Origin: DSAR01 sp034437315
GTDB lineage: Bacteria > Chloroflexota > Anaerolineae > B4-G1
Length of the DNA stretch: 36,375 bases
NCBI GenBank assembly: GCA_034437315.1
Contig: DAOTUC010000038.1
Coordinates: 1 to 36,375 of the forward strand
Direction of reading: 5' to 3'
Part shown: piece after piece, positions 24,701 to 33,038 of the stretch
How the letters are laid out: each line of letters opens with the position of its first letter
Position numbering within the stretch: position 1 is the first letter of the stretch
Position numbers and translations under genes: made by a program
Notes under the pieces: model-generated
Databases searched by the model: none
Told to the model about the DNA's origin: nothing
Seen by the model: only the letters and a program-made list of their open reading frames with translations

Positions 24701-26538
24701 AGACCCTGGCGCGCCAGCCCCAGTTCCTCTAGCTTGGCGTCGGTGGGGACGCCGTCCTCGTCCCAGCCGCGCAATTGGTAGAACTCGGGCAACATGACGT
24801 CCAGCTCGACCACGTGACCTTTGGCCGGGCCTTCGGGCAGGGGCTCCTCCAACATCCGCTTGGGCAGCGTGTCGTCCGCCCTGGTGAAGCCGGCCTCGAC
24901 CAGGAACATCCGCTCCAAGTTGTAGATCCGCTCCCCGGCCTGCATCAGGCTCTCCGCCGTGTAATCGGCGCCGGTGGCGAGGCTGAGCGCCTCCGCCATC
25001 CGGGTGGGCATGACCTCGTAATCGGCGTCGCACAGATAACGGATGGACAGGAAGACGCACAACCCGGCCGCGTCGATGACGGTGAACAGGTCCTCAAAAT
25101 GCTTGATGTACGCCGGCTTGCGCTCGATAGCCAATGGATCCAGCTTCTTGGGCACGCCGAAGACCTCCATGTAGGCCAAGTCGCCCGCCATGTGGGAAGC
25201 GCCGACGTTGGAAGTGGCGTAGAGCAAGCCCATGCCCTTGGAACCGCGCGGGTCGTAGCCGGGGAACTCTTGCTTCTTGGCCGTGATGGAGAATTCGGGA
25301 TGGCCGTATTTTTCCGCCAGGCGATAACTGCCCTCGGCCAACGAGGCGCCGAAACCTTCCTGGTAAGCGGTCTGGCGGATCAGCTCGAGCACCGCCTCGG
25401 CGTCGCCGAAACGCAACGCCATTCCCACGTCCTCCTCCGGCAGGATGCCTTTTTCGGCCATCTCCATCGCGCAGGCGATGGTCACCCCGGTGGAGATGGT
25501 GTCCAGCCCCAGTTCGTTGCACAGGTAATTCGCCTTGGTGACCGCGGCCATGTCGTCCAGGCCGCAGGCGCTGCCCAGCGAGGCGATCGTCTCGTACTCT
25601 GGGCCCTCCCCCTCGCCGCGAAACAGTTCCGGCTCCTTGACGATGGTCAGCCGGCCACAGGCGATGGGGCAGCCGTGACAGGGCTTAGGGCGGATCAGGT
25701 ACTTTTCCGTGAGGACGACGCCCGTGATGCCATCCACCCCCTCGAAGACGCCGGTCTGGAAATTGCGGGTGGGCAGGATGCCGATCTCGTTGGTCACGAT
25801 GGGCACGTAGGCGGTGCCGTACTCCCGCAGCGACGAGCCCTTCTTCACGTCGGCGGCGACTTCCTGGCGCACCGTGCGGCATAACTCGCGCAACGCCTCC
25901 GCTTCCGCCAGGGGGACTTCCTGGGAGCCGCGGACGACGACCGCCTTGAGGTTCTTGCTGCCCATGACCGCCCCCACCCCAGAACGGGCCGCGGCGCGAT
26001 GCTTATCGTTCATGATCGCCGCGATGCGCACCAGGCGCTCCCCGGCCGGCCCGATGCAGGCGACCTTCGCCTTGGGGTCGGTCTCCTCGAGGAGCGCGTC
26101 CTCCGTCTGGGGAACTTCCTGGCCCCACAGGTGCTCGGCCGGGCGAATCTCCACCTGGTCATCGTTGATCCACACGTAGACCGGCCGTTCCGCCCGCCCC
26201 TCGAAGATAAACATATCGAAACCGGTGCGCTTCATCTCGGTGGGATAGACGCCGCCGGAATTGGAACAGGCAATCGCGCCGGTGAGCGGCGACTTGGTCG
26301 TGACCATAAAGCGGTTGCCGGTCGGGACGGGCGTGCCCGTCAGTGGGCCGGCGCCGAAGATCAACAAGTTCTCCGCCGCCAACGGGTTGATGGCGGGGTC
26401 TACCTCATCGTAGAGATACTTGATCGCCCACCCCCGGCCGCCGATGAAGTCTTTGGCGGTTTGGGGATCTATCGTCTCCACCGAGATTCGTTCATTCGTC
26501 AGATCGACTCGGAGTATCTTGCCGTGCCAACCAAACAT
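24697..26538 (-). CDS. aor: Tungsten-dependent aldehyde:ferredoxin oxidoreductase
   Basis: Oxidises aldehydes to carboxylic acids, passing electrons to ferredoxin, with a tungsten bis-pyranopterin and a [4Fe-4S] cluster. The 613-aa length is typical. The N-terminal domain opens with GWHGKILRVDLTN and contains FIGGRGWAIKYLYDE. The cluster cysteines are CHGCPIAC (about 294-301) plus a distal Cys in AAGLCVFLS. GPEYETIASLGSACG and YDPRGSKGMGL are family-conserved cofactor-region stretches. GGAGG precedes the ATG. It is coupled to the RocB-like gene downstream, and a MoaD gene lies upstream, as often seen for this family. The aldehyde is unknown; succinic semialdehyde or an amino-acid-derived aldehyde would fit the operon. 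Confidence 0.93.
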   Translation of the reverse strand: MFGWHGKILRVDLTNERISVETIDPQTAKDFIGGRGWAIKYLYDEVDPAINPLAAENLLIFGAGPLTGTPVPTGNRFMVTTKSPLTGAIACSNSGGVYPTEMKRTGFDMFIFEGRAERPVYVWINDDQVEIRPAEHLWGQEVPQTEDALLEETDPKAKVACIGPAGERLVRIAAIMNDKHRAAARSGVGAVMGSKNLKAVVVRGSQEVPLAEAEALRELCRTVRQEVAADVKKGSSLREYGTAYVPIVTNEIGILPTRNFQTGVFEGVDGITGVVLTEKYLIRPKPCHGCPIACGRLTIVKEPELFRGEGEGPEYETIASLGSACGLDDMAAVTKANYLCNELGLDTISTGVTIACAMEMAEKGILPEEDVGMALRFGDAEAVLELIRQTAYQEGFGASLAEGSYRLAEKYGHPEFSITAKKQEFPGYDPRGSKGMGLLYATSNVGASHMAGDLAYMEVFGVPKKLDPLAIERKPAYIKHFEDLFTVIDAAGLCVFLSIRYLCDADYEVMPTRMAEALSLATGADYTAESLMQAGERIYNLERMFLVEAGFTRADDTLPKRMLEEPLPEGPAKGHVVELDVMLPEFYQLRGWDEDGVPTDAKLEELGLARQGL

Positions 26539-26582
26539 CTTTACCTCCTTGATTTACGTTTCGAGAAACACAAGGTTCACGG

Positions 26583-26718
26583 GTATCTTCTCAATAATTT
26601 GGGGTGAATCTGTTCGTAATGTGCGCGCTATCTAGCGCGCTATCTAGCGGCCTCAATGCGCTTTCAGGGGCGCTGAAGCGCCTACTACGAACAAGCCCCC
26701 GGTTTATTGAGAAGATAC
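26583..26718. repeat. Nested palindromic element between moaD and the aldehyde oxidoreductase gene (copy 2 of the dispersed repeat)
   Basis: A perfect 15-bp outer inverted repeat, GTATCTTCTCAATAA (26583-26597) with TTATTGAGAAGATAC (26704-26718), encloses GGGG/CCCC and then GTTCGTA (26612-26618) with TACGAAC (26686-26692). The 24 bases at 26669-26692 are identical to 162-185. Inside is a 12-base tandem duplication, GCGCGCTATCTA twice at 26623-26646. The element fills most of the 189-base gap. It resembles a MITE-like or REP-like palindrome. Confidence 0.8.
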
Positions 26719-26727
26719 GTTCACGGT

Positions 26728-26988
26728 TTATCCACCGGCCATGGCCGGGAAAACAGCTATCGTGTCACCCGCTTCCAACATCTGTTCCGGGGAGACGTCT
26801 CGACCATTGACCAGGATGACGCTGGCGCCGGGCTCGTGGGGGACGCCGAAGCGGGCCAGCAGGTCGCTCACCGGCGTCCCGGCCGGCGCGTGCAGTTCGC
26901 AGGCGTTTCCCACGCTGCCCGGCGGCAGGTGGCGGCGATAGGTCGCGAAGAGTTTGAGCGTTACGCGCACAGTCGTCACTTTATACAC
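26728..26988 (-). CDS. MoaD/ThiS-family sulfur carrier protein
   Basis: Up to 86 aa with a ubiquitin-like fold pattern and the C-terminal Gly-Gly (AMAGG) that is adenylated and thiocarboxylated when sulfur is passed to molybdopterin. VILVNGRDVSPEQMLEAGDTIAVFP is a typical late segment. It precedes the tungsten enzyme gene, consistent with service to pyranopterin synthesis. Three in-frame GTG codons (26988, 26979, 26970) could start it; AGGG about ten bases before 26979 makes that one attractive. No MoaE or MoaA is present in the window. Confidence 0.85.
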   Translation of the reverse strand: MYKVTTVRVTLKLFATYRRHLPPGSVGNACELHAPAGTPVSDLLARFGVPHEPGASVILVNGRDVSPEQMLEAGDTIAVFPAMAGG

Positions 26989-27075
26989 ACCCTACATACA
27001 CCTGATCAGGATGGAGCGGGCGGTTAGTCCGCGTCATCTTGACGGCATACATGCCAGCAGGATGCTGGCGCGCCA
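26989..27075. other. Short gap with a hairpin after the amidohydrolase
   Basis: GCCAGC (27053-27058) and GCTGGC (27064-27069) form a 6-bp stem with loop AGGAT just after the amidohydrolase stop. No T-run follows on the - strand, so it is not a canonical terminator. No promoter was recognised. Confidence 0.4.
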
Positions 27076-28698
27076 TCACGCTTCGTACACGACGCGCCCG
27101 TCGAAGATGGTCATGACCACCTGCGCCTGGGCGATCTCCATCGGCGCGGTCTCCTCAAGCGCCAGGATATCCCGGTCGAGCAGGACCAGATCGGCTAACT
27201 TGCCCGGCGAGATACTGCCCAGGTGGGCCTCCCGGCCGCTGACCACCGCCGCGCCCATCGTGAAGCCCCAGACAGCCTCGCTGACCGTCAACCGCTGCGC
27301 CGGGTACCAGCCGCCCGCCGGCGCGCCGTCCCGCGTCTGCCGGGTGACGGCGGCGTGAATGCCAAAGATTGGGTTGGGGTTGGCCACGGGGCAATCGGAA
27401 CCGAAGGCCATCATCACCCCGGCGTCCTTCATATCGCGGAAGGGATAGGCAAAGCGGGCGCGCGGCCCCACCGACGTCTCGGTCATGGGAATGTCGTCGG
27501 GGCAATGGATGGGCTGCACCGAGGCCGCCACGTCCAACTGGGCCAATCGCGCCACGTCCTCGGGGCGGATCATCTGCACGTGCTCAATGCGGTGCATGGC
27601 GGCCGGCGGCGCGGTCTCGGACACCCGCTCACTTCCCAACACCCGCTCGAAGACGCCGATCAACGCCCGGTTGGCCCGGTCGCCGATGGCGTGAATGGTC
27701 ACGGCCAGGCCGGCCCGCTCGGCCCGCTCGACGGCGCGGGCGATTTCGTCCATCGGCGTCAGCGGCATACCGCACTCGCCCGTATCCTCGTACGGTTCCA
27801 GCATCCAGGCGGTGCGAGCGCCCTGTCCACCGTCGGAAAAGAGCTTGACGTGGCCCACGCGCAGATAATCGTCCCCCATGCCGGTGCGCAAGCCCAGCGC
27901 GATGGCCTCGTCCAGCCGCTCGCCGGGGATGTGCATCCACATCCGCATGGCCAGCTCCCCCGCCGCTTGCAGCCGTTGGTAGGCGCGAAAGGCGGGCGGC
28001 CCGTCGGCGCCTCCCATGATGCGGTAATCGTGGACGCCGGTCACGCCCAGCCGGTGAAGGATGCCGAACCCCTCGCGCATGGCGTCGACCGTCTCATCCT
28101 CGGTCGACGGCGGGATGACGTCGGTGACCAGATTGATGGCCAATTCGCGCAGGACGCCGGTCGGTTCGCCGCTCTCGTCCCGGTCGATGATGCCCTCCGG
28201 CGGGTTGGCAGTGTCGGCTGTGATGCCGGTCTCTTGCAGCGCTCGCGAGTTGATCGCAGCCAGATGCAGGTCGTTGCGCCACAGGATGACCGGGTGATCG
28301 GGCGCCGCTTCGTCCAGGTCGGCGCGGGTGGGCATGCGGGGCTCAGGCCAGCGGGACTCGTTCCATCCCTGTCCGAGGATCCATTCGCCGGGCGGGATCT
28401 CGCGCGCCCGGCGGGCCAGGCGCTGCTTCAAGTCGGCCAGCGAATCCGCCTCCGACAGGGGCAAGCGCCGCAAGCCGAGCGACCAGTCGTAATAGTGGAA
28501 GTGGGCGTCGGTCATCGCGGGCAATAGCAAGCGCCCTTCCAGGTCGATCACGCGCGCGCCAGGCCCGGCCAGGGCGCCGATCGCCGCGTCGTCGCCCACG
28601 GCCTGCACGCGCGCGCCGCGAATGGCCACGGCCGTCGCGTCAGGATAACGGTCGTCCTGGGTGTGTAGCTTTCCGTTGATCAGCAATAGATCGGTCAT
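27076..28698 (-). CDS. Amidohydrolase family protein, YtcJ type
   Basis: 540-aa metal-dependent hydrolase of the amidohydrolase 3 group. A small N-terminal beta domain (LLINGKLHTQDDRYPDATAV) precedes the barrel with metal ligands DAHFHYYDW (HxH, about 62-64), a lysine in GHVKLFSDGG that may be carboxylated, His in HAIGDRAN and Asp in FGSDCPVAN. Relatives include YtcJ and the N-substituted formamide deformylase NfdA; substrates are mostly unknown. It lies 32 bases after the proline racemase-family gene and therefore probably belongs to the IclR-Liv transcript. The Shine-Dalgarno sequence is weak (GAGG, 13 bases before the ATG). Confidence 0.87.
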   Translation of the reverse strand: MTDLLLINGKLHTQDDRYPDATAVAIRGARVQAVGDDAAIGALAGPGARVIDLEGRLLLPAMTDAHFHYYDWSLGLRRLPLSEADSLADLKQRLARRAREIPPGEWILGQGWNESRWPEPRMPTRADLDEAAPDHPVILWRNDLHLAAINSRALQETGITADTANPPEGIIDRDESGEPTGVLRELAINLVTDVIPPSTEDETVDAMREGFGILHRLGVTGVHDYRIMGGADGPPAFRAYQRLQAAGELAMRMWMHIPGERLDEAIALGLRTGMGDDYLRVGHVKLFSDGGQGARTAWMLEPYEDTGECGMPLTPMDEIARAVERAERAGLAVTIHAIGDRANRALIGVFERVLGSERVSETAPPAAMHRIEHVQMIRPEDVARLAQLDVAASVQPIHCPDDIPMTETSVGPRARFAYPFRDMKDAGVMMAFGSDCPVANPNPIFGIHAAVTRQTRDGAPAGGWYPAQRLTVSEAVWGFTMGAAVVSGREAHLGSISPGKLADLVLLDRDILALEETAPMEIAQAQVVMTIFDGRVVYEA

Positions 28699-28730
28699 GG
28701 TGATTTATAACCTCGTTTTAGAAAAGGAAC

Positions 28731-29768
28731 TCAGAGAAGGAACCCTTGGGGGAACGGATCGCGGGGGTCGAGCACAAATTGGTGCACCCCGGTGATCTGG
28801 GCGCTGCCGCGAACCTCCGGGATCACGGCCGGCAGGTCCCCCACCATCGTCTCGGCCACCAGCCGCCCCTCGAAGGTCGTGCCCAGGATGCCGGCGTTGA
28901 CGAACGGCTGGTCGAGCGCCAGTTGTCCCCGGTGATGGAGCAACGCCATCTTGGCCGAGGTGCCGGTGCCGCAGGGAGAGCGGTCGATGTGAGATTCGCC
29001 GTAGACCACGGCGCTCACCCCGCGCCCCGACTCGCGCCCGGAGAGATCGTAGAATTCGGTCACGTCCACCGTGGTCACCTCCGGGCGGGTCGGATGGCGC
29101 ACCGTCAGTTGCTCGTTGGCCGCTTCGATGATGGACATCCCCAATTCGATCAAGCGGCCGGCGTTGTCCACGTCCAGCGGCAGGCCGATCTGCCCGGCCG
29201 AGACCATGGCGAAGAAGCCGCCCACGCAGACGGTGTCCACCTGGATGCGTCCCAGCCCCGGCGCGTCCAGGTCCAGATTTTCGCCATAGACGAAGGAAGG
29301 GGCCAGTTGGATGGTCACCGACTCGACCAGGCCGTCCTGCACGTGGGCGACCGCCTCGGCCGGGCCGGAAGGGGTATCGACGATCACCATCGTCTTCGGT
29401 TCGGCCGCTTCGACGACGCCAGCCTCAATGAGGGTCGTCACCGCGCCGATGGTGGCGTGTCCGCACAGGTAGGGATAGCGCCGGGCGTCCATGTAGACCA
29501 GGCCGAAATCGGCGCCCGCGCTCGTCGGCTCGGTGACCAGCGCGGCGACCATATCCCGATGGCCGCGCGGTTCGCGGGTCAGTTGCAGCCGCACGTGGTC
29601 CCACTCTTGCATCAGGCACTGCCGCTTTTCGGCGACCGTCTCGCCGGGAATGGGCGGAAGGCCGCCGACGATCAAGCGCGTCGGTTCGCCGGCGGTGTGG
29701 GAATCAATCGTCAACACCCGGTCGGGGTATCGCTGTAACAAACGCTGGATGTAGGCTTCCATCGTCAT
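28731..29768 (-). CDS. Proline racemase family protein (probable 4-hydroxyproline 2-epimerase)
   Basis: 345 aa. Both catalytic cysteines are present, in YLCGHATIG (about 104) and DRSPCGTGTSA (about 265). That fits a racemase/epimerase and argues against the trans-3-hydroxyproline dehydratase branch, in which the first position is usually Thr or Ser. Proline racemase and 4-hydroxyproline epimerase cannot be told apart by eye. In hydroxyproline-catabolic clusters the epimerase is often accompanied by a dihydrodipicolinate-synthase-like deaminase and a D-amino-acid oxidase; neither is here. The ATG overlaps the stop of livF by 4 bases, tying the enzyme to the importer and suggesting the imported compound is an imino or amino acid. 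Confidence 0.88.
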   Translation of the reverse strand: MTMEAYIQRLLQRYPDRVLTIDSHTAGEPTRLIVGGLPPIPGETVAEKRQCLMQEWDHVRLQLTREPRGHRDMVAALVTEPTSAGADFGLVYMDARRYPYLCGHATIGAVTTLIEAGVVEAAEPKTMVIVDTPSGPAEAVAHVQDGLVESVTIQLAPSFVYGENLDLDAPGLGRIQVDTVCVGGFFAMVSAGQIGLPLDVDNAGRLIELGMSIIEAANEQLTVRHPTRPEVTTVDVTEFYDLSGRESGRGVSAVVYGESHIDRSPCGTGTSAKMALLHHRGQLALDQPFVNAGILGTTFEGRLVAETMVGDLPAVIPEVRGSAQITGVHQFVLDPRDPFPQGFLL

Positions 29769-30496
29769 GCATCTTCGTATTCGCTGCGCTTGGTGCCCAG
29801 GTAGGCCTCCTGAACCGAAGGATCGGCCAGCAAATCCAGGCCGCTGCCCTCGCGGATGATCTTGCCCGTCTCCAGGACGTAGGCCCGGTCGGCCACCGCC
29901 AGCGCTTTCCTGGCGTTCTGCTCGACGAGGAGCAGCGTGGTCCCCTCTTGGTTGATGTCGTTGACGATGCTGAAAATCTCCGCCACCAATAGGGGGGCCA
30001 AACCCAGCGAGGGCTCGTCCAGCAATAGCACGCCCGGCCGGGCCATCAGGCCCCGGCCGATGACCAACATCTGCTGCTCGCCGCCGCTCAGGCTGCCGGC
30101 GAATTGCTGCTTCCGTTCCCGGAGACGCGGGAATCGGGTGTAGACGTCCTCTAAATCTTCTTCAATAGCCGCTTTGTCCTTACGCAGATAAGCGCCGATG
30201 CGCAGATTTTCCTCCACGTTGAGATTGGCGAACACTTGCCGGCCCTCAGGCACCTGGACGATGCCCTGCGCGACGACCTTGTACGGTTTATCGGATAGTC
30301 GTTCTCCCTGATAGACAATCTCGCCTTTGTGGTAAGGGACCATCGACGAAATGGCGTTCAACAGGGATGACTTGCCGGCCCCGTTGGCGCCGATGATGGT
30401 GACCACCTCCCCCTTTTCCACGTGAATCGAGACGCCCTGTAACGCTTGAATGCCGCCATAAGCGACGGAGATGTCCTTGACCTCTAGCAACGCCAT
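29765..30496 (-). CDS. livF: Branched-chain amino acid-type ABC importer, ATPase LivF
   Basis: 243-aa ATPase with Walker A GANGAGKSS (about 33-41), signature SLSGGEQQM, Walker B VLLLDEPSLGLAP and the LivF-typical VVAQGIVQVPEGRQVF. It acts with LivG on the cytoplasmic face of the LivHM permease. AGGAGG lies before the ATG; the gene begins 2 bases after livG ends and overlaps the epimerase by 4 bases. The Liv label is family-based. Such systems also move other amino acids, amides or urea. Confidence 0.93.
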   Translation of the reverse strand: MALLEVKDISVAYGGIQALQGVSIHVEKGEVVTIIGANGAGKSSLLNAISSMVPYHKGEIVYQGERLSDKPYKVVAQGIVQVPEGRQVFANLNVEENLRIGAYLRKDKAAIEEDLEDVYTRFPRLRERKQQFAGSLSGGEQQMLVIGRGLMARPGVLLLDEPSLGLAPLLVAEIFSIVNDINQEGTTLLLVEQNARKALAVADRAYVLETGKIIREGSGLDLLADPSVQEAYLGTKRSEYEDA

Positions 30497-30498
30497 GT

Positions 30499-31266
30499 TT
30501 AAACCTCCTCCGTTCCCAGGTAGGCTTCGATCACCGTGGGGTTGGACTGGACTTCATCCGGTGTGCCCTGGGCGATGGTGCGGCCAAAGTTGATGACCAC
30601 GATGTCATCGGCCAAACCCATGACGACCTCCATGTGATGCTCGATCAGCAGGATCGTCAGATCAAAGGTCTTGTGTATTTGCTTGATGAAGGCCATCAAA
30701 TCGACCGTCTCGTCCGGGTTCATACCGGCCGCCGGCTCGTCCAGTAACAGGAGCTTGGGCTCCTGGGCCAGCGCGCGCGCGATCTCCAGTCGCCGCTGGT
30801 GCCCATAGGGCAAGTTCTTCGATAGTTCGTCGGCCCGCTTGGTGAGATCGACCAGTTCCAGCAAGCGCGCGGTCCGCTCGGCCAGGTCCTTCTCCTCACG
30901 CTTGCGGCGCGGCGTGGGGATCAGCCCTTCCCAGATGGAATAGCTGGCGTAACGGTGGCAAGCGGTGCGCACGTTGTCCCGCACGCTGAAATCGGAGAAA
31001 AGACGGATGTTCTGGAAAGTGCGGGCGATGCCCCTTTGGGCGATCTGGTGTGTGATGAGCCCGGTGATCTCGTCCCCCTCGAAGAATATCTGTCCCCGCG
31101 TAGGTTTGTAGATGCCGGTGATCAGATTGAATATCGTGGTCTTCCCGGCGCCGTTCGGCCCGATGATGGCGTACAGGCCGCCCTTCTCCAACCGGTGAGA
31201 GACATTGTCCACCGCCCGCACGCCGCCAAAATCCTTGGTGAGATTCTTAATTTCTAGCAAAGGCAT
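30499..31266 (-). CDS. livG: Branched-chain amino acid-type ABC importer, ATPase LivG
   Basis: 255-aa ATPase with Walker A GPNGAGKTT, the family segment GIARTFQNIRLF, signature NLPYGHQRRLEIARAL (a PYG form in place of SGG, usual for LivG) and Walker B LLLLDEPAAGMNP. The C-terminal INFGRTIAQGTPDEV is also LivG-typical. AGGAGGAGG lies about 8 bases before the ATG. It is placed between livM and livF with gaps of 5 and 2 bases. Confidence 0.93.
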   Translation of the reverse strand: MPLLEIKNLTKDFGGVRAVDNVSHRLEKGGLYAIIGPNGAGKTTIFNLITGIYKPTRGQIFFEGDEITGLITHQIAQRGIARTFQNIRLFSDFSVRDNVRTACHRYASYSIWEGLIPTPRRKREEKDLAERTARLLELVDLTKRADELSKNLPYGHQRRLEIARALAQEPKLLLLDEPAAGMNPDETVDLMAFIKQIHKTFDLTILLIEHHMEVVMGLADDIVVINFGRTIAQGTPDEVQSNPTVIEAYLGTEEV

Positions 31267-31271
31267 GACGT

Positions 31272-32132
31272 CTATTCCTCCTCCTTCTTGGTAAACAAGG
31301 CCTTGACGTTAGCCGGCGTCAATTCCCACGATCCCATCAACCCCTCGGGGCGCGCGACCATGATCACCACCACCAAAGCGCCGTAGGCGACCAGGCGCCA
31401 GGCCTGCGCGGTGCGGAGCAATTCCGGCAACGAGGTGAGCACGACAGCCGAAAAAACCGCCCCCGTCAGGCTGTGCATGCCACCGAAGATGACCATCACG
31501 ATCAACTCGGTCGATTTGACGATGCTGAACATCGAAGGCTGGATGAAGCCCACGTAATGGGCCAACAGCCCGCCGGACAACCCGGCCAATGCGGCGTTGA
31601 TGGCAAAGACAACCTGCTTGTAGCGGAAGGAATCGATGCCGATGCTCTCGGCGGCCAACTCGTCCTCGCGGATGGCCACACAACTGCGCCCGTGGCGGGA
31701 ACGCACGTAATTCGCCGCAAGCCATAAAGCGATGGCGCTCGCAACGAGGGTGAAGGGCAGCGAGGTGTAGGTGGTGATGCGCGGGATGCCGCGTGAACCG
31801 CCGGTGAGCTTTTCCAGGTTTTCCACCAGCAGCCGCACGACTTCCGAGAAGCCCAGGGTCGCAATCGCGAAATAGTCCCCCTTGAGTCGCAAGGTCGGGT
31901 AACCGATGAGAAAACTGGCGATCACGGAGACGATCATCGCGGCGAATAAGGCGACGATAAAAGGTAAATTGTATTGCGTCGTCAGGATAGCCGCTGTGTA
32001 GGCGCCGACGGCCAGGAATCCGGCCTGCCCAAAGTTGAAGAGCCCGGTAAATCCCGTCATCAACGATAACCCCAGCACAGCCAGGAGGTTAATGCAAATC
32101 AGGATGAGAATACCAACGTAATACTGTGACAC
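31272..32132 (-). CDS. livM: Branched-chain amino acid-type ABC importer, permease LivM
   Basis: 286-aa polytopic permease of the BPD_transp_2 family. Family landmarks are LMTGFTGLFNFGQAGFLAVGAYTAA near the N-terminus, GYPTLRLKGDYFAIATLGFSEV, the coupling loop AIREDELAAESIGIDSFRYK and IVMVIFGGMHSLTGAV. The start is a GTG at 32132 with AGGAGG six bases upstream overlapping the livH stop. It pairs with LivH to form the channel. Confidence 0.92.
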   Translation of the reverse strand: MSQYYVGILILICINLLAVLGLSLMTGFTGLFNFGQAGFLAVGAYTAAILTTQYNLPFIVALFAAMIVSVIASFLIGYPTLRLKGDYFAIATLGFSEVVRLLVENLEKLTGGSRGIPRITTYTSLPFTLVASAIALWLAANYVRSRHGRSCVAIREDELAAESIGIDSFRYKQVVFAINAALAGLSGGLLAHYVGFIQPSMFSIVKSTELIVMVIFGGMHSLTGAVFSAVVLTSLPELLRTAQAWRLVAYGALVVVIMVARPEGLMGSWELTPANVKALFTKKEEE

Positions 32133-32142
32133 GTTACACCTC

Positions 32143-33021
32143 CTATGCCTTTTCCCCGGTCACTGTGCCCATCAAGCCGCCGGGCCTGACGAGGATGATG
32201 ACAATCATCAGCGCGTATGAAAACAGGTCGCGGAACGCGGAGGAGACGAAAGCGGCGGCGAACGTCTCGGTCACGCCGAGCACCATGGCCCCCAACACCG
32301 CGCCGGGCAAGCTGCCCAGCCCGCCCACCACGGCAGCGATGAAGGCCTTGAGCGTCAGGATGCCCATACCGGGCCAGACGGTGTACTTGATGCCGAACAA
32401 CACCCCGCCCAATCCGCCCGACGCGCCGGCCAAAAAGAAAACGATCGCCACGACCAGATCCGGGTTGATGCCCATCAGGCTGGCGACCCGCATGTTGTAC
32501 GAGGTCGCTCGAATGGCGTTGCCCATCCGCGTGCCGTAGATAATCCAGCTCAACAAGGCCATCGATATGGCCGCGATCACGAAAATGATGATGTCCAGTC
32601 GCCCGATGCTCAGATCCCCGATCCTGAAGGGCGAGATCGGGAAAACGTCTGGATAGGTGCGAAAGGTGGGACCGACGGTCACGATGATGAAGTTCTCCAG
32701 GAAGATAGAAGCCCCCAACGAGGAAATCATCAGGTACAACAAAGGCGAGTTCCGGATGCGGATAGGCCGGTAGGCGAGGCGCTCGTTAACGATGCCCAAA
32801 ATCCCAGCCCCGATGATCGCCAGGGGCAAGGCCGCCCAAAACGGTACGTCCAACAAAGTCAACGCGAAAAAGCCAAAGTATGACCCCACCATCAGCACGC
32901 CGCCGTGAGCGAAGTTGGAGAACTTCAGGATGCTATAGACCAACGAATAGCCCACAGCGATCAGGGCGTACACGCTGCCGATGGAGACGCCATTGATCAC
33001 CTGCTGCAATATCGTGCTCAT
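32143..33021 (-). CDS. livH: Branched-chain amino acid-type ABC importer, permease LivH
   Basis: 292-aa permease with an N-terminal QQVINGVSIGSVYALIAVGYSLVYSI and NFAHGGVLMVGSYFG, followed by the coupling loop RATSYNMRVASLMGI and FGIKYTVWPGMGILTLKAFIAAVVGGLGS, all standard for LivH. The ribosome-binding site is GGGAGG at 33026-33031. A 16-bp hairpin in the gap before it (33039-33077) has an arm complementary to this site. Confidence 0.92.
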   Translation of the reverse strand: MSTILQQVINGVSIGSVYALIAVGYSLVYSILKFSNFAHGGVLMVGSYFGFFALTLLDVPFWAALPLAIIGAGILGIVNERLAYRPIRIRNSPLLYLMISSLGASIFLENFIIVTVGPTFRTYPDVFPISPFRIGDLSIGRLDIIIFVIAAISMALLSWIIYGTRMGNAIRATSYNMRVASLMGINPDLVVAIVFFLAGASGGLGGVLFGIKYTVWPGMGILTLKAFIAAVVGGLGSLPGAVLGAMVLGVTETFAAAFVSSAFRDLFSYALMIVIILVRPGGLMGTVTGEKA

Positions 33022-33038
33022 CTAAACCTCCCATTAAG

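Noticed and set aside
24701..25060. Upstream extension of the RocB-like frame
   Set aside because: It is a shadow of the aldehyde oxidoreductase gene. The ATGA junction at 24697-24700 is the real start.
27053..27069. Hairpin after the amidohydrolase as a terminator
   Set aside because: The 6-bp stem is not followed by a T-run on the - strand. I list it only as a structure in the gap.
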